A stretch of DNA of 8,287 nucleotides from Phycisphaerales bacterium UBA7708 (GCA_002482415.1 DLFY01000209.1:9333-17619), one strand, 5' to 3'. Counted from the stretch's first letter, positions 1-6,817 are shown. Made by a program: numbers and translations. The notes: generated by a model not told the origin, from the sequence alone.

Positions 1-229
1 TGATTTTGACCCGCCACTTCCCGTCTTTGTCGGCCTTGACAGAGGTCCCAAACCACATCCACGACCCCTTAACCTCGACTTTTTCGCCGGCATCCGCCCA
101 GCCCCACACGGCGACTTTGCTTTTCTGCTGGATGACCATATTATCCCCGAAAATCGCCGGCAGCTTCACATCGCCGTAAGTGATTGCCGCAAAACATAAT
201 AGAAACGCTAACGCTGTCCACTTCTTCAT
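1..229 (-). CDS. Sialate O-acetylesterase-like secreted protein, N-terminal part (runs off the window)
   Basis: About 76 N-terminal residues are visible; the rest lies beyond base 1. The protein opens with a lysine pair and a hydrophobic stretch (WTALAFLLCFAAITYG), a Sec signal peptide probably cleaved just before DVKLP. The mature part has the pattern LPAIFGDNMVIQQ, then VWGWADAGEKVEV, then KADKDGKWRVKI. This matches the N-terminal beta domain of the sialate O-acetylesterase (SGNH hydrolase) family, which removes acetyl groups from sialic acids or other acylated glycans outside the cytosol. The catalytic Ser and His/Asp would lie further on and cannot be checked. Two ATGs are adjacent (232 and 229). 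I choose 229 because AGGAG at 241-237 is 7 nt away, against 4 nt for 232. The gene diverges from the one starting at 387. The family is clear; the substrate is inferred. Confidence 0.82.
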   Translation of the reverse strand, partial: MKKWTALAFLLCFAAITYGDVKLPAIFGDNMVIQQKSKVAVWGWADAGEKVEVKGSWMWFGTSVKADKDGKWRVKI

Positions 230-277
230 CATGCATCTCCTGTTCAAATTGATGATTTCCTTATGATATATGATAAA

Positions 278-305
278 ACTGTACCGCAAATTGTTACAGA
301 GGCAA
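278..305 (-). promoter_or_regulatory. Candidate promoter for the esterase gene
   Basis: On the minus strand, TTGCCT (305-300) and TACAGT (283-278) are 16 bp apart, which would start transcription near 271 and leave a leader of about 40 nt. Each box has four of six consensus bases. The surrounding AT-rich DNA (261-278) offers other -10-like hexamers, such as TATCAT, so the exact promoter is uncertain. Confidence 0.3.
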
Positions 306-330
306 GCTTTTTTTCGCCCTTGTTTTCCGG

Positions 331-359
331 TTGCACAGATTGTCCCGCAGACGTACAAT
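331..359 (+). promoter_or_regulatory. Sigma70-type promoter before the 570-residue Cys/His protein
   Basis: TTGCAC (331-336) and TACAAT (354-359) are separated by exactly 17 bp, close to the sigma70 consensus. Transcription would begin near 366. A purine-rich ribosome site, GGAAAGGG (374-381), follows, 5 nt before the ATG at 387. The promoter rules out the in-frame ATG at 270 as the main start, because that ATG is upstream of the predicted transcription start. Confidence 0.6.
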
Positions 360-386
360 AATAGAAACAAAATGGAAAGGGTTTCT

Positions 387-2099
387 ATGCTGCACAACAA
401 AGACCTCGAAAAATACAGTTCCGCCGTTTCGCTGTCGGACATGGAATGTTTTGTTTTCCCCGAATTAATGTACAGCCTCGTGCTGGCCAACCTGATGAGT
501 CCGGCCATCTGGAAATGGCGCCAGGAGGACTGCTTCGTCAAGCTGGAAGGCAAGGCCCCCTACCGCAAGCTGATGCGGCTGCGGCAGTACATCATGGACG
601 AATTCGAGTTCAATCTCGATTTGCAGACCTGGGGTCTGACCACCAAGGATGCCGAGATCGCCCGCTTCGAAAAATACATCCCCCGCGACCAGATCGCCCG
701 AAGCAACGCCCTGTTCGGCTATCAGGGCGACCAGTATTATTTCGACGTCGATATCCGCCGCCACTTCGGCCTCGATGCCTATGACGGTGACATCATCCCC
801 TACTGGAAGACCGAAACGGTCGAGGCGATGAACGCCTTTCGCCGCAAACCCGGCTACAACTCCGGCGCCGGCGAATGCGTCTCGCTGTCGGCCCTCTATG
901 CGGCGGCAGCGTTTATCGTCTGCGATATCCCGCTGGAGGATATCTTCATGGTGCTGACGCCCCTGCATTCACAGGACTTTATCGACATCCAGGACGGCGT
1001 CATCTGCAACAATCGCCGGATGGTCACCAAGGCCATGTGGTTCAACGGCACTGAAATCAGCATGAAGGCCCAGCGCGCCGTCCGCAACGAACAAGTCACC
1101 ATCGTCGGCCACAACACCGGCTGGGTGCACTGCCTCTATGACCGCGCCACCATCCAGCCCAATGAATTCGCCCGCCTGCGCCAGAAACTATCGGACTTCC
1201 TGACCGCACCGCTCAATGCGCTCAACTTCGCCAATTTCCTGCGGGCCAATCATGCCTATCATCCGTATTTTCAGTTCTGCCGTCACCAGCGGGGCAAACG
1301 CATGTTTGTCAAGGCCGAAGTCCTGTTCGGCTACGAACACGGCAGCCGCTTCCGCATCGGTGATGAGACTTTCGAAAAATTGCTGGATGAAGTCCTCAGC
1401 GACGACTATCTGCCCTATCCGCACGAAGGGCGTATCTGCTGCGAACAGTTACGGGCCTATATCGAATACGACAATATCGATATTTATAAGCCCGACGACC
1501 GGTACAAACTGGCACGGTTTCTGGCGCCGTTTATACCGCAGGCCGAAAAGCTGGTCGCCGAACTGCTGGACTTCCTGAAAATCACGCCCAACCTGCCAAG
1601 CGAGCAGAAACAATATGAACCAAACGAACCCATTCGCATCCCGAATACCTGGACGCGTCAGCAGATTATTGATTATTTGCAATCCATCCGCAGCAAAAGC
1701 ATCACCGCCGACCTGGCGTTTTATGCCTATCGCGATATGGACACCTGCGACTGGCAGCCGTTTTTGAAGGCGGCGATGGAACGCTGCCCGGTCAGCATCG
1801 AGGCCTGCAAAGACAAAACACCCGAACAGGTCTATCAATGGCTCAACGACATGCCCAATGACTCGATTTACGATGGCAACCGCCTCGCCCAGCCGGATGA
1901 GGTCGCCAATTACACCACCGGCGACGGCGTCGAAAAAGCCATCACTATGGCCAATATCCTCTGCGCCAGGGACCCGAAAAAAACAATCCGCCTCGACATC
2001 GCAGGCCCTAAAGTCCTCCTGACCGATGAAGGCAAAGAATACGTATTTGCTTCGGCTAAGAATTTCCAGAAGAAACTCGAACTAAATAAAAACACATAA
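387..2099 (+). CDS. Uncharacterised 570-residue protein with a transglutaminase-like Cys/His core
   Basis: I do not recognise a named family. The protein has no signal peptide or membrane segment, so it should be cytosolic. Residues about 158-215 look like a transglutaminase-like (papain-fold) core. Cys164 in GAGECVSLSALYAAAAF begins a helix, His194 in LTPLHSQDFIDIQDG sits on a predicted strand, and an Asp or Asn follows (Asp200, or Asn208/Asn209 in CNNRRMVT). This order Cys, His, Asp/Asn is that of the family. The rest (220-570) is charged and mixed helix/strand, ending in a motif with QPDEVANYTTGDGVEKA (502-518). The ATG at 387 is chosen over in-frame ATGs at 270 and 372 because of the promoter at 331-359 and GGAAAGGG 5 nt upstream. 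It could be a cysteine peptidase, an amidase or an inactive fold. The fold call is inference; the gene itself is secure. A 36-bp gap leads to the next gene, so they may share a transcript. Confidence 0.8.
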   Translation: MLHNKDLEKYSSAVSLSDMECFVFPELMYSLVLANLMSPAIWKWRQEDCFVKLEGKAPYRKLMRLRQYIMDEFEFNLDLQTWGLTTKDAEIARFEKYIPRDQIARSNALFGYQGDQYYFDVDIRRHFGLDAYDGDIIPYWKTETVEAMNAFRRKPGYNSGAGECVSLSALYAAAAFIVCDIPLEDIFMVLTPLHSQDFIDIQDGVICNNRRMVTKAMWFNGTEISMKAQRAVRNEQVTIVGHNTGWVHCLYDRATIQPNEFARLRQKLSDFLTAPLNALNFANFLRANHAYHPYFQFCRHQRGKRMFVKAEVLFGYEHGSRFRIGDETFEKLLDEVLSDDYLPYPHEGRICCEQLRAYIEYDNIDIYKPDDRYKLARFLAPFIPQAEKLVAELLDFLKITPNLPSEQKQYEPNEPIRIPNTWTRQQIIDYLQSIRSKSITADLAFYAYRDMDTCDWQPFLKAAMERCPVSIEACKDKTPEQVYQWLNDMPNDSIYDGNRLAQPDEVANYTTGDGVEKAITMANILCARDPKKTIRLDIAGPKVLLTDEGKEYVFASAKNFQKKLELNKNT

Positions 2100-2135
2100 G
2101 AAGGACATTACTCTCTAATTTCAAGGAAACAAGAC

Positions 2136-2702
2136 ATGACACTCAGCAGAATAATACCTTTGTTTTTAGTCGTTCTTGCAGGCTGCCCTATTATGCCAGG
2201 TTCCCGACTGTACGAACCTCTTCCTCAGTGGGAACGTCAGTATTTTGAAACAGCCCGGCGTGATGTATTTCCCGATGATGTCCGTAAATCGCCTGATGAG
2301 TATAAAGATACCCTCGTTGTCTGGACAGGCATTATAAAAACTATTTCAATAGACACGGAAGATAATGAGCGTGTCGCACGGTTCACAATCGAACATCACT
2401 ATTTTGACTGGATTGAAGACAATGGCATCCAGAGAGAAAAGTTTTTCCTGTCGCCAAGAGGAGAAGGCATGTTTGCCCTTGGATGGGCGATCGACCCTGC
2501 ACGTTATGATCAATTCATGGAGGATTTTGCTGTAGGTGATATGATCATTGCATATGGAAATCCCAGCATGATTAAGGACCAACTGATCAGCTTTTATCCC
2601 ACATTCACTATCCGCCCTGTCAAACCACAATGGTATCGTACTGATATATTAGATTATGGCAGACCGGGAGAATCCAGTAAAGTCCTCAAGACCGCTTTTT
2701 AG
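2136..2702 (+). CDS. Small predicted lipoprotein, Slp-like pattern
   Basis: The 188-residue product begins with a short signal peptide ending in a lipobox, Leu14-Ala15-Gly16-Cys17. It is therefore expected to be cleaved and lipidated at Cys17 and anchored to a membrane. The residue after the Cys is Pro, not Asp, so outer-membrane sorting is possible if the usual rule applies. The mature part has DVFPDDVRKSPDEYKDTLVVWTGII near residues 43-67, then beta-rich sequence, then FTIRPVKPQWYRTDILDYG. A 'residues before a Y..K/G..V.W.G.I strand' layout recalls the Slp/starvation lipoprotein family, but this is a weak resemblance. AAGGAA at 2123-2128 is a suitable ribosome site. Base use is clearly more AT-rich than in the genes on either side. 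Function unknown. Confidence 0.75.
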   Translation: MTLSRIIPLFLVVLAGCPIMPGSRLYEPLPQWERQYFETARRDVFPDDVRKSPDEYKDTLVVWTGIIKTISIDTEDNERVARFTIEHHYFDWIEDNGIQREKFFLSPRGEGMFALGWAIDPARYDQFMEDFAVGDMIIAYGNPSMIKDQLISFYPTFTIRPVKPQWYRTDILDYGRPGESSKVLKTAF

Positions 2703-2732
2703 AATCGATTGAAATTGTTACCATAAAAATCC

Positions 2733-3137
2733 ATGAATGAATCCAATCATTACATCACCTCAGCCTGGTACTGGTGGGAATCGCGGCGATGGCGATACAA
2801 TTGTGCTCTTATCGTCGCCGGCATCATGGCGTTTACCTGCTATGCTGCCGTGGGATCATTTTATGCAGACAGAATCCCCGATTTCGAAATCACTTTATTC
2901 ACAACTGCATTTCAGGCTATCGGCTACCTGATCATGATGGTCATCACCAATATCCTGTACTTTGCCGGCCCCGTCTCAGAGAAATTAATCAGACCCGCCA
3001 ATCCTGTGCGGTACAGGCAAATCACCTTTGCCCTGGGCTATTGGGTTTCGGTCTTGCTACCACTTGCAATCCCTGTAATGCTTTTAATCTGTGCAATTTT
3101 TCAGCCGACCTGGTGGACCGGCAATGAAATCCCTTAA
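2733..3137 (+). CDS. Small integral membrane protein, three predicted helices
   Basis: The 134-residue product has no recognised domain. A short aromatic N-terminus (AWYWWESRRWRYN, residues 11-23) carries three arginines and probably faces the cytosol. Three hydrophobic segments follow at about 23-43, 54-78 and 97-123, separated by loops with FYADRIPDFE and EKLIRPANPVRYRQ. Positive charges before helix 1 and between helices 2 and 3 fit N-terminus in, C-terminus out. No clear Shine-Dalgarno lies before the ATG at 2733 (upstream is ACCATAAAAATCC), so translation may be weak or coupled to the lipoprotein gene 30 bp upstream. Function unknown; it may work with the lipoprotein, judged only from adjacency. 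Confidence 0.65.
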   Translation: MNESNHYITSAWYWWESRRWRYNCALIVAGIMAFTCYAAVGSFYADRIPDFEITLFTTAFQAIGYLIMMVITNILYFAGPVSEKLIRPANPVRYRQITFALGYWVSVLLPLAIPVMLLICAIFQPTWWTGNEIP

Positions 3138-3151
3138 TCAATGTCATAAAA

Positions 3152-3174
3152 TGTGATGGTTATATTTCATCACA
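3152..3174. terminator. Hairpin between convergent genes, candidate terminator
   Basis: TGTGATG (3152-3158) and CATCACA (3168-3174) form a perfect 7-bp inverted repeat with a 9-nt loop, between the membrane protein (ends 3137) and the convergent ThyX-like gene (ends 3204). Read on the minus strand, the stem is followed directly by TTTT, as in an intrinsic terminator. On the plus strand there is no clear T-run. The stem is short and AT-rich, so efficiency would be low. The spacing is wrong for a CRP site (TGTGA-N6-TCACA). Confidence 0.4.
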
Positions 3175-3203
3175 ATTCACCATATTCCCCCAACCCAACC
3201 CTG

Positions 3204-3818
3204 TTAAGCTGGGCAATTATCTTTCTTGTCCACCCTGGCCGACAGCCCCGGCAGCAATTCCGGGTGGTCAAGCTGTTCCAGCGTCTGGCGGATAAATTCC
3301 TTCCAGTGCGGCAGGCGGTGCGTTCGTCGCTGTAAGATAATATTCCGCAATGTCTTATAGCTCATACACCACATCCGCGTCTGCAAGAATCCTTCCGGCA
3401 GCCGTTTTTTGACCGCAATCAAATCATTAGCCTTTGCCGCCTCATAAATCCATCGCAGCGTCTCGGGCGAACAGCTTTCCGGCTCGAAATTATCCTTCAA
3501 AAACTTCTGAACCGCCTTTTCATCATGGATATCAATGCTCAGCAATTCCTGGGTCAGCGTATGCATCGTGCTTTCGGACTGCTTGGTCGAAAGTCGGAAC
3601 GTGTCGGCCTCCTGCCAGAAATACCGCGGCCCGCACACATCCAGCCACACCACAATACTTTCCAGAAACTTATTATGCCCGCCGTCCTTGTCGGCCAGCT
3701 TCTCAGCGACCACCGACATCTTGTCCGGACATTGCTTTTTATTATGTGCAAGCCCAATCAGCGCCGGCTTATACCCCGCCTCCTGAGCCTTTTTCACATT
3801 CAAATATATACTATCCAT
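3204..3818 (-). CDS. Divergent ThyX-like (flavin-dependent thymidylate synthase superfamily) protein
   Basis: The product has 204 residues from the ATG at 3818, which has AAAGGAG a few bases upstream; a TTG at 3839 is an unlikely alternative. I aligned it by eye to Thermotoga ThyX from memory. It shares the GH..F..IV pattern (Gly47, His48, Phe51), a Pro at 64, then Arg75 and Ser83 at the same spacing as the last Arg and the Ser of the RHRx7S signature. Near the C-terminus LP (140-141), Trp150, Asn159, Arg164 and Trp172 match the block that binds dUMP and FAD. The first Arg and His of RHR are Thr and Phe here (DTFR). Related proteins with E-DT-Y/F-R and SxSTMH motifs are, as I recall, common in phages and have no assigned activity. 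The gene opposes its neighbours and is probably transcribed alone. True thymidylate synthesis is doubtful; flavin or nucleotide binding is possible. Confidence 0.7.
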   Translation of the reverse strand: MDSIYLNVKKAQEAGYKPALIGLAHNKKQCPDKMSVVAEKLADKDGGHNKFLESIVVWLDVCGPRYFWQEADTFRLSTKQSESTMHTLTQELLSIDIHDEKAVQKFLKDNFEPESCSPETLRWIYEAAKANDLIAVKKRLPEGFLQTRMWCMSYKTLRNIILQRRTHRLPHWKEFIRQTLEQLDHPELLPGLSARVDKKDNCPA

Positions 3819-3857
3819 AACTCTCCTTTGGACCGTCAATCAAACAATAGACCCACC

Positions 3858-3885
3858 ACTGTAAAAACTTGCCTGCAAAAGTCAA
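3858..3885 (-). promoter_or_regulatory. Candidate promoter for the ThyX-like gene
   Basis: On the minus strand TTGACT (3885-3880) is followed after 16 bp by TACAGT (3863-3858). The -35 box has five of six consensus bases and the -10 has four. The transcript would start near 3851, giving a leader of about 33 nt that contains the AAAGGAG ribosome site at about 3829-3823. Confidence 0.45.
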
Positions 3886-3950
3886 AAATAAAATCCCAGA
3901 TGCCCCCGAATGCCCATAGATGACGATGCAAAAAGACTTGAATTCCGGCC

Positions 3951-3979
3951 TTGTGGAAACCTTTCGAATGAGGTATGAT
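3951..3979 (+). promoter_or_regulatory. Promoter of the psd-pssA-hemW gene run, possibly leaderless
   Basis: TTGTGG (3951-3956) and TATGAT (3974-3979) are exactly 17 bp apart. Transcription would start around 3985-3988, that is, at or next to the A of the psd ATG at 3988. The only purine-rich motif upstream, GAGG at about 3970-3973, is too far from the ATG and would itself lie upstream of the transcription start. Confidence 0.5.
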
Positions 3980-3987
3980 GCCCGGCT

Positions 3988-4701
3988 ATGCGAATTCCTC
4001 TGACAAAATATGGTTTACCGCAAGTCGCGGTCATCCCGCTGGCCCTGGCCGCGGCAATGGTCATCTATTGGCTGATTGCCAGATACTGTTTTGCCTCATC
4101 AGTCTGGCAAAGCAAAGGTCTGACCTTTGCCTGCGTCTGGCTGCCGGAACTCATCCTCTTTATCGTGCTGGCATGGGCATTATCGTTCTTTCGCGACCCC
4201 TACCGCGTCATCCCGGTTGATCCCAAAGTGATGCTCTCCCCCGCGGATGGAACCATTACGGATATAGAAATCGTGGAAAACGACCCCGCATTCCCCCATA
4301 AGGCGATGCGAATCGGCATCTTTCTGAGCATTTTCAACGTCCACATCAACCGCGCCCCCTGTGCGGCCCGCGTGGGCGAAATCAAATACAAACCCGGCCA
4401 GTTTAAAAACGCCATGAGCCCCACCAGCGGCCGCGTCAACGAATCCAACGATGTGCGGATGACCCGCCTGGACGAGCCTAAAGACGAAATTATGGTCCGC
4501 CAGATTTCCGGCGCCATCGCCCGCCGCATCGTCTGTGAACCCAAGACCGGCGACACCCTCGCCCAGGGCCAGCAATTCGGCATGCTCAAATTCGGCTCGC
4601 GTACGGAACTCTACGTCCCCATACGAGACAACCTCAAATGCCAGGTCCAGCTCAGTGACAAAGTCCAGGCCGGCCTGACGGTATTGGTGAGATACGAATG
4701 A
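3988..4701 (+). CDS. psd: Phosphatidylserine decarboxylase proenzyme (short PSD-A type)
   Basis: The enzyme decarboxylates phosphatidylserine to phosphatidylethanolamine at the inner membrane. The 237-residue length fits the short PSD-A group, which also includes archaetidylserine decarboxylases. Two hydrophobic segments (about 15-32 and 47-67) anchor it. The core has LSPADG with Asp87, FLSIFNVHINRAP with His119, and a C-terminal MLKFGSRTELYVP with Gly203-Ser204. In this family the proenzyme cuts itself at Gly-Ser to give a beta chain (1-203) and a small alpha chain (204-237) whose N-terminal Ser becomes the pyruvoyl group; Asp and His assist the cleavage. All three expected residues are present, so it should be active. 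The stop overlaps the pssA start by 4 bp. No ribosome site lies at normal distance, which fits the leaderless promoter suggestion. Confidence 0.93.
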   Translation: MRIPLTKYGLPQVAVIPLALAAAMVIYWLIARYCFASSVWQSKGLTFACVWLPELILFIVLAWALSFFRDPYRVIPVDPKVMLSPADGTITDIEIVENDPAFPHKAMRIGIFLSIFNVHINRAPCAARVGEIKYKPGQFKNAMSPTSGRVNESNDVRMTRLDEPKDEIMVRQISGAIARRIVCEPKTGDTLAQGQQFGMLKFGSRTELYVPIRDNLKCQVQLSDKVQAGLTVLVRYE

Positions 4702-5606
4702 ACGGAAACGAACAGCCCAAAAAAAGACGGTTTTTCTTTCGCCGCAACAGACCCCGACGTCTGCAATACATCACCCTGCTGCCGTCGCTGGTCACATTGA
4801 TTAACGGCGTCTGCGGTTTCGCCGCCATCGGTATGGCCGCCAAAGGCCAGGAACATTTCGCCGCCGCCGGCTTCATGCTCTACGCCGCGATGATCGCCGA
4901 CATGCTCGATGGCCGACTGGCCCGCATGAGCCACTCCACCTCCAGCTTCGGCGGACAGCTCGACAGTCTCTGCGACATGCTCAGCTTTGGTGCCGCGCCT
5001 GCATTTTTAACCTTTAAACTGCTGATGGGGACTCTGCCGATTATCCTGTCGCCCTCCATCAAGCTGATGGGCGATTTCGTCGAACGCCTCATCTGGCTGG
5101 CCGCCGCAGTCTATCTGTGCTGTGCCGCGGTTCGCCTGGCCCGCTTCAACGTCGAAAACGTCGAAGATGAAACCGCTCACATGAGCTTTTCCGGCCTGCC
5201 AACCCCCGCCGCCGCCGGAGTCCTCGCCAGCCTGATTATCCTCTATCAGCATCTGGTCAGCGACGCCGCCAAAGACACGGTTCTTTTCGAAGCGGGACGC
5301 TGGCTGATTATCCACACCCTGCCCTTTATCACCATCGGTCTGGCCGCGCTCATGGTCAGCCGTATTCGCTACCCGCACGTGGTCAACCAGTATCTCCGCG
5401 GCAAAAAGCCCATCACTCACCTGGTCTGGGCCGGCATCTTGTTCGGCGTCATCTTCCTGTGCGGCCTGCAGGTGGCAATGGCCATTGCCTTCGTCGGATT
5501 CGCCTCCACCGGCTTTGTCCGCTGGCTGTGGTATCATACATTCATCGGCAGGCTTTTCGGACGAAAACTCCAGCACCCCGTCGGCCCGCATCAGCATACG
5601 GTATGA
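4698..5606 (+). CDS. pssA: CDP-diacylglycerol--serine O-phosphatidyltransferase
   Basis: It joins serine to CDP-diacylglycerol, releasing CMP and giving phosphatidylserine, the substrate of Psd encoded just upstream. The CDP-alcohol phosphatidyltransferase signature D-x2-D-G-x2-A-R-x8-G-x3-D-x3-D is complete: Asp68, Asp71, Gly72, Ala75, Arg76, Gly85, Asp89 and Asp93. The Asp residues hold the metal ions. A basic N-terminus (KKRRFFFRRNRPRR, 8-21) precedes several membrane segments, at roughly 28-48, 54-70, 96-115, 127-145, 170-186, 205-222 and 240-270. The 302-residue length is at the longer end for bacterial PssA. ATGA overlap with psd (4698-4701) plus GGTGAG at about 4686-4691 indicates coupled translation and equal dosage of the two enzymes. 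The serine specificity is inferred from the psd neighbour; the superfamily is certain. Confidence 0.92.
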   Translation: MNGNEQPKKRRFFFRRNRPRRLQYITLLPSLVTLINGVCGFAAIGMAAKGQEHFAAAGFMLYAAMIADMLDGRLARMSHSTSSFGGQLDSLCDMLSFGAAPAFLTFKLLMGTLPIILSPSIKLMGDFVERLIWLAAAVYLCCAAVRLARFNVENVEDETAHMSFSGLPTPAAAGVLASLIILYQHLVSDAAKDTVLFEAGRWLIIHTLPFITIGLAALMVSRIRYPHVVNQYLRGKKPITHLVWAGILFGVIFLCGLQVAMAIAFVGFASTGFVRWLWYHTFIGRLFGRKLQHPVGPHQHTV

Positions 5607-6766
5607 ACACCGGAGCATCCCACTCTTCCGCGCTGAATACCCCGGCGGATTGCTCTGTCTATATCCACATCCCGTTTTGCACCCGCAAGTGCCGTTATTG
5701 TGCCTTCTATTCCATCACCGCCGACAGCCGGCAGCAGCAGGATTATCTGAATGCTATCCGTCGGGAATTAGAAATGCATGCGCCCTGTCCGTCTTTTTCC
5801 ACCGTCTTTCTCGGCGGCGGCTCCCCCTCGGCCATGCAGCGGGATTTGCTGTATGCCCTGCTCGACTGGATTACCCCGCAAGCCCAGCCGGACGCGGAAC
5901 GGACCATCGAAGTCAATCCCCGCCAGACCGATGCGGAATTCTTTGACCAGATCCGCCGGCGCGGCATCAACCGCATCTCCATCGGTGCCCAGTCTTTCAA
6001 TCCCGGAGAACTGACGTTTCTGGGGCGTATCCATGATGTCCAGGATACCGTGCAATGCGTTGACGATGCCCGCGACGCCGGTTTCGACAATATCGGCCTG
6101 GATTTAATCTTCGCCATCCCCGGCTCAACCTTATCCGACTGGAAAGACTCACTGGACAAAGCCATCGCCCTCCAGCCCCGTCACATCTCCGCCTACAGCC
6201 TGACCTACGAAGGCAACACACCGCTGGTACGCGACACCGCCGCCGGCCAAATTACGCCCATCAGTGACGAACTGGACCGCCGGATGTACGAATTAACCAT
6301 CGACACCCTTGCCGCCGCAGGCTTTCAGCAATATGAAATCTCCAACTTCGCCCGCCCAGGCTTCGAATGCCGCCACAACCTCCGCTACTGGAAAAACCGG
6401 CCCTATATTGGTCTTGGCCCCGCGGCGGCAGGCTGGTTCCGAGGCAAGCGGACCGAAAATATCCCCGACCTGCAGTCCTACATTGCCGCCATAGAACACC
6501 GGCAATTTGCCTATGAAAGCGAGCACGCACCGACTCCGGAGGAGTTCGCCTGTGAAACAGCCGTTTTAAACCTTCGAACCCGCACCGGCATAGAACCAGT
6601 GGAATTTCAGCGGCAAACCGGGTATGATATCGCCGCCTTGTTTGCCGCCCCGATTGCAGAGCATCTGCATCTGGCTCATCTGGAATGGCACAAGAAATGT
6701 TTGCGGCTGACCCGAAACGCTCTCGGTATCGCCGATACCGTCCTGTGCGATTTCGCGGCGATATAA
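5603..6766 (+). CDS. hemW: Radical SAM heme chaperone HemW (coproporphyrinogen oxidase-like)
   Basis: The 387-residue protein binds a [4Fe-4S] cluster through Cys26, Cys30 and Cys33 in CTRKCRYCAF, within the HemW/HemN opening YIHIPFC. Phe35 takes the place of the fourth Cys found in the true oxidase HemN, which favours HemW. Other HemW marks are FLGGGSPS (69-76), SIGAQSFN (126-133), LGRIHD (140-145), GLDLIFAIPG (165-174) and HNLRYW (258-263), the last linked to heme binding. HemW transfers heme to membrane-bound respiratory enzymes. The start at 5603 is chosen because its ATGA overlaps the pssA stop; an in-frame ATG at 5459 would add 48 residues encoded inside pssA. No Shine-Dalgarno is evident, so translation is probably coupled to pssA. 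The usual GxGxxAH motif reads GLGPAAAGW here, so its His is absent. Confidence 0.9.
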   Translation: MNTGASHSSALNTPADCSVYIHIPFCTRKCRYCAFYSITADSRQQQDYLNAIRRELEMHAPCPSFSTVFLGGGSPSAMQRDLLYALLDWITPQAQPDAERTIEVNPRQTDAEFFDQIRRRGINRISIGAQSFNPGELTFLGRIHDVQDTVQCVDDARDAGFDNIGLDLIFAIPGSTLSDWKDSLDKAIALQPRHISAYSLTYEGNTPLVRDTAAGQITPISDELDRRMYELTIDTLAAAGFQQYEISNFARPGFECRHNLRYWKNRPYIGLGPAAAGWFRGKRTENIPDLQSYIAAIEHRQFAYESEHAPTPEEFACETAVLNLRTRTGIEPVEFQRQTGYDIAALFAAPIAEHLHLAHLEWHKKCLRLTRNALGIADTVLCDFAAI

Positions 6767-6817
6767 AACCAAAAACCTTTTCCGCATCGCGGACAAATAG
6801 AGTGAAAGTTATATAAA

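Noticed and set aside
270..386. N-terminal extension of the 570-residue protein from an ATG at 270
   Set aside because: A good promoter at 331-359 and a ribosome site at 374-381 lie inside it, and the extension (arginine- and proline-rich) resembles no known leader.
3152..3174. CRP/FNR-type operator
   Set aside because: The half-sites are separated by 13 bases, not 6, and the position between convergent genes suits a terminator.
3975..4220. Alternative plus-strand frame starting with the ATG at 3975
   Set aside because: It is a shadow of psd in another frame, and psd has full family motifs.
4180..4589. Two overlapping minus-strand frames opposite psd
   Set aside because: They run opposite conserved Psd motifs and have no ribosome site or recognisable sequence.
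5459..5602. 48-residue N-terminal extension of HemW inside pssA
   Set aside because: It is an out-of-frame reading of pssA codons; the ATGA overlap at 5603 gives a normal HemW length.
6790..6817. Promoter-like pair CGGACA / TATAAA before truD
   Set aside because: The -10-like box abuts the start codon, so transcription would begin inside the gene and lose the needed N-terminus.
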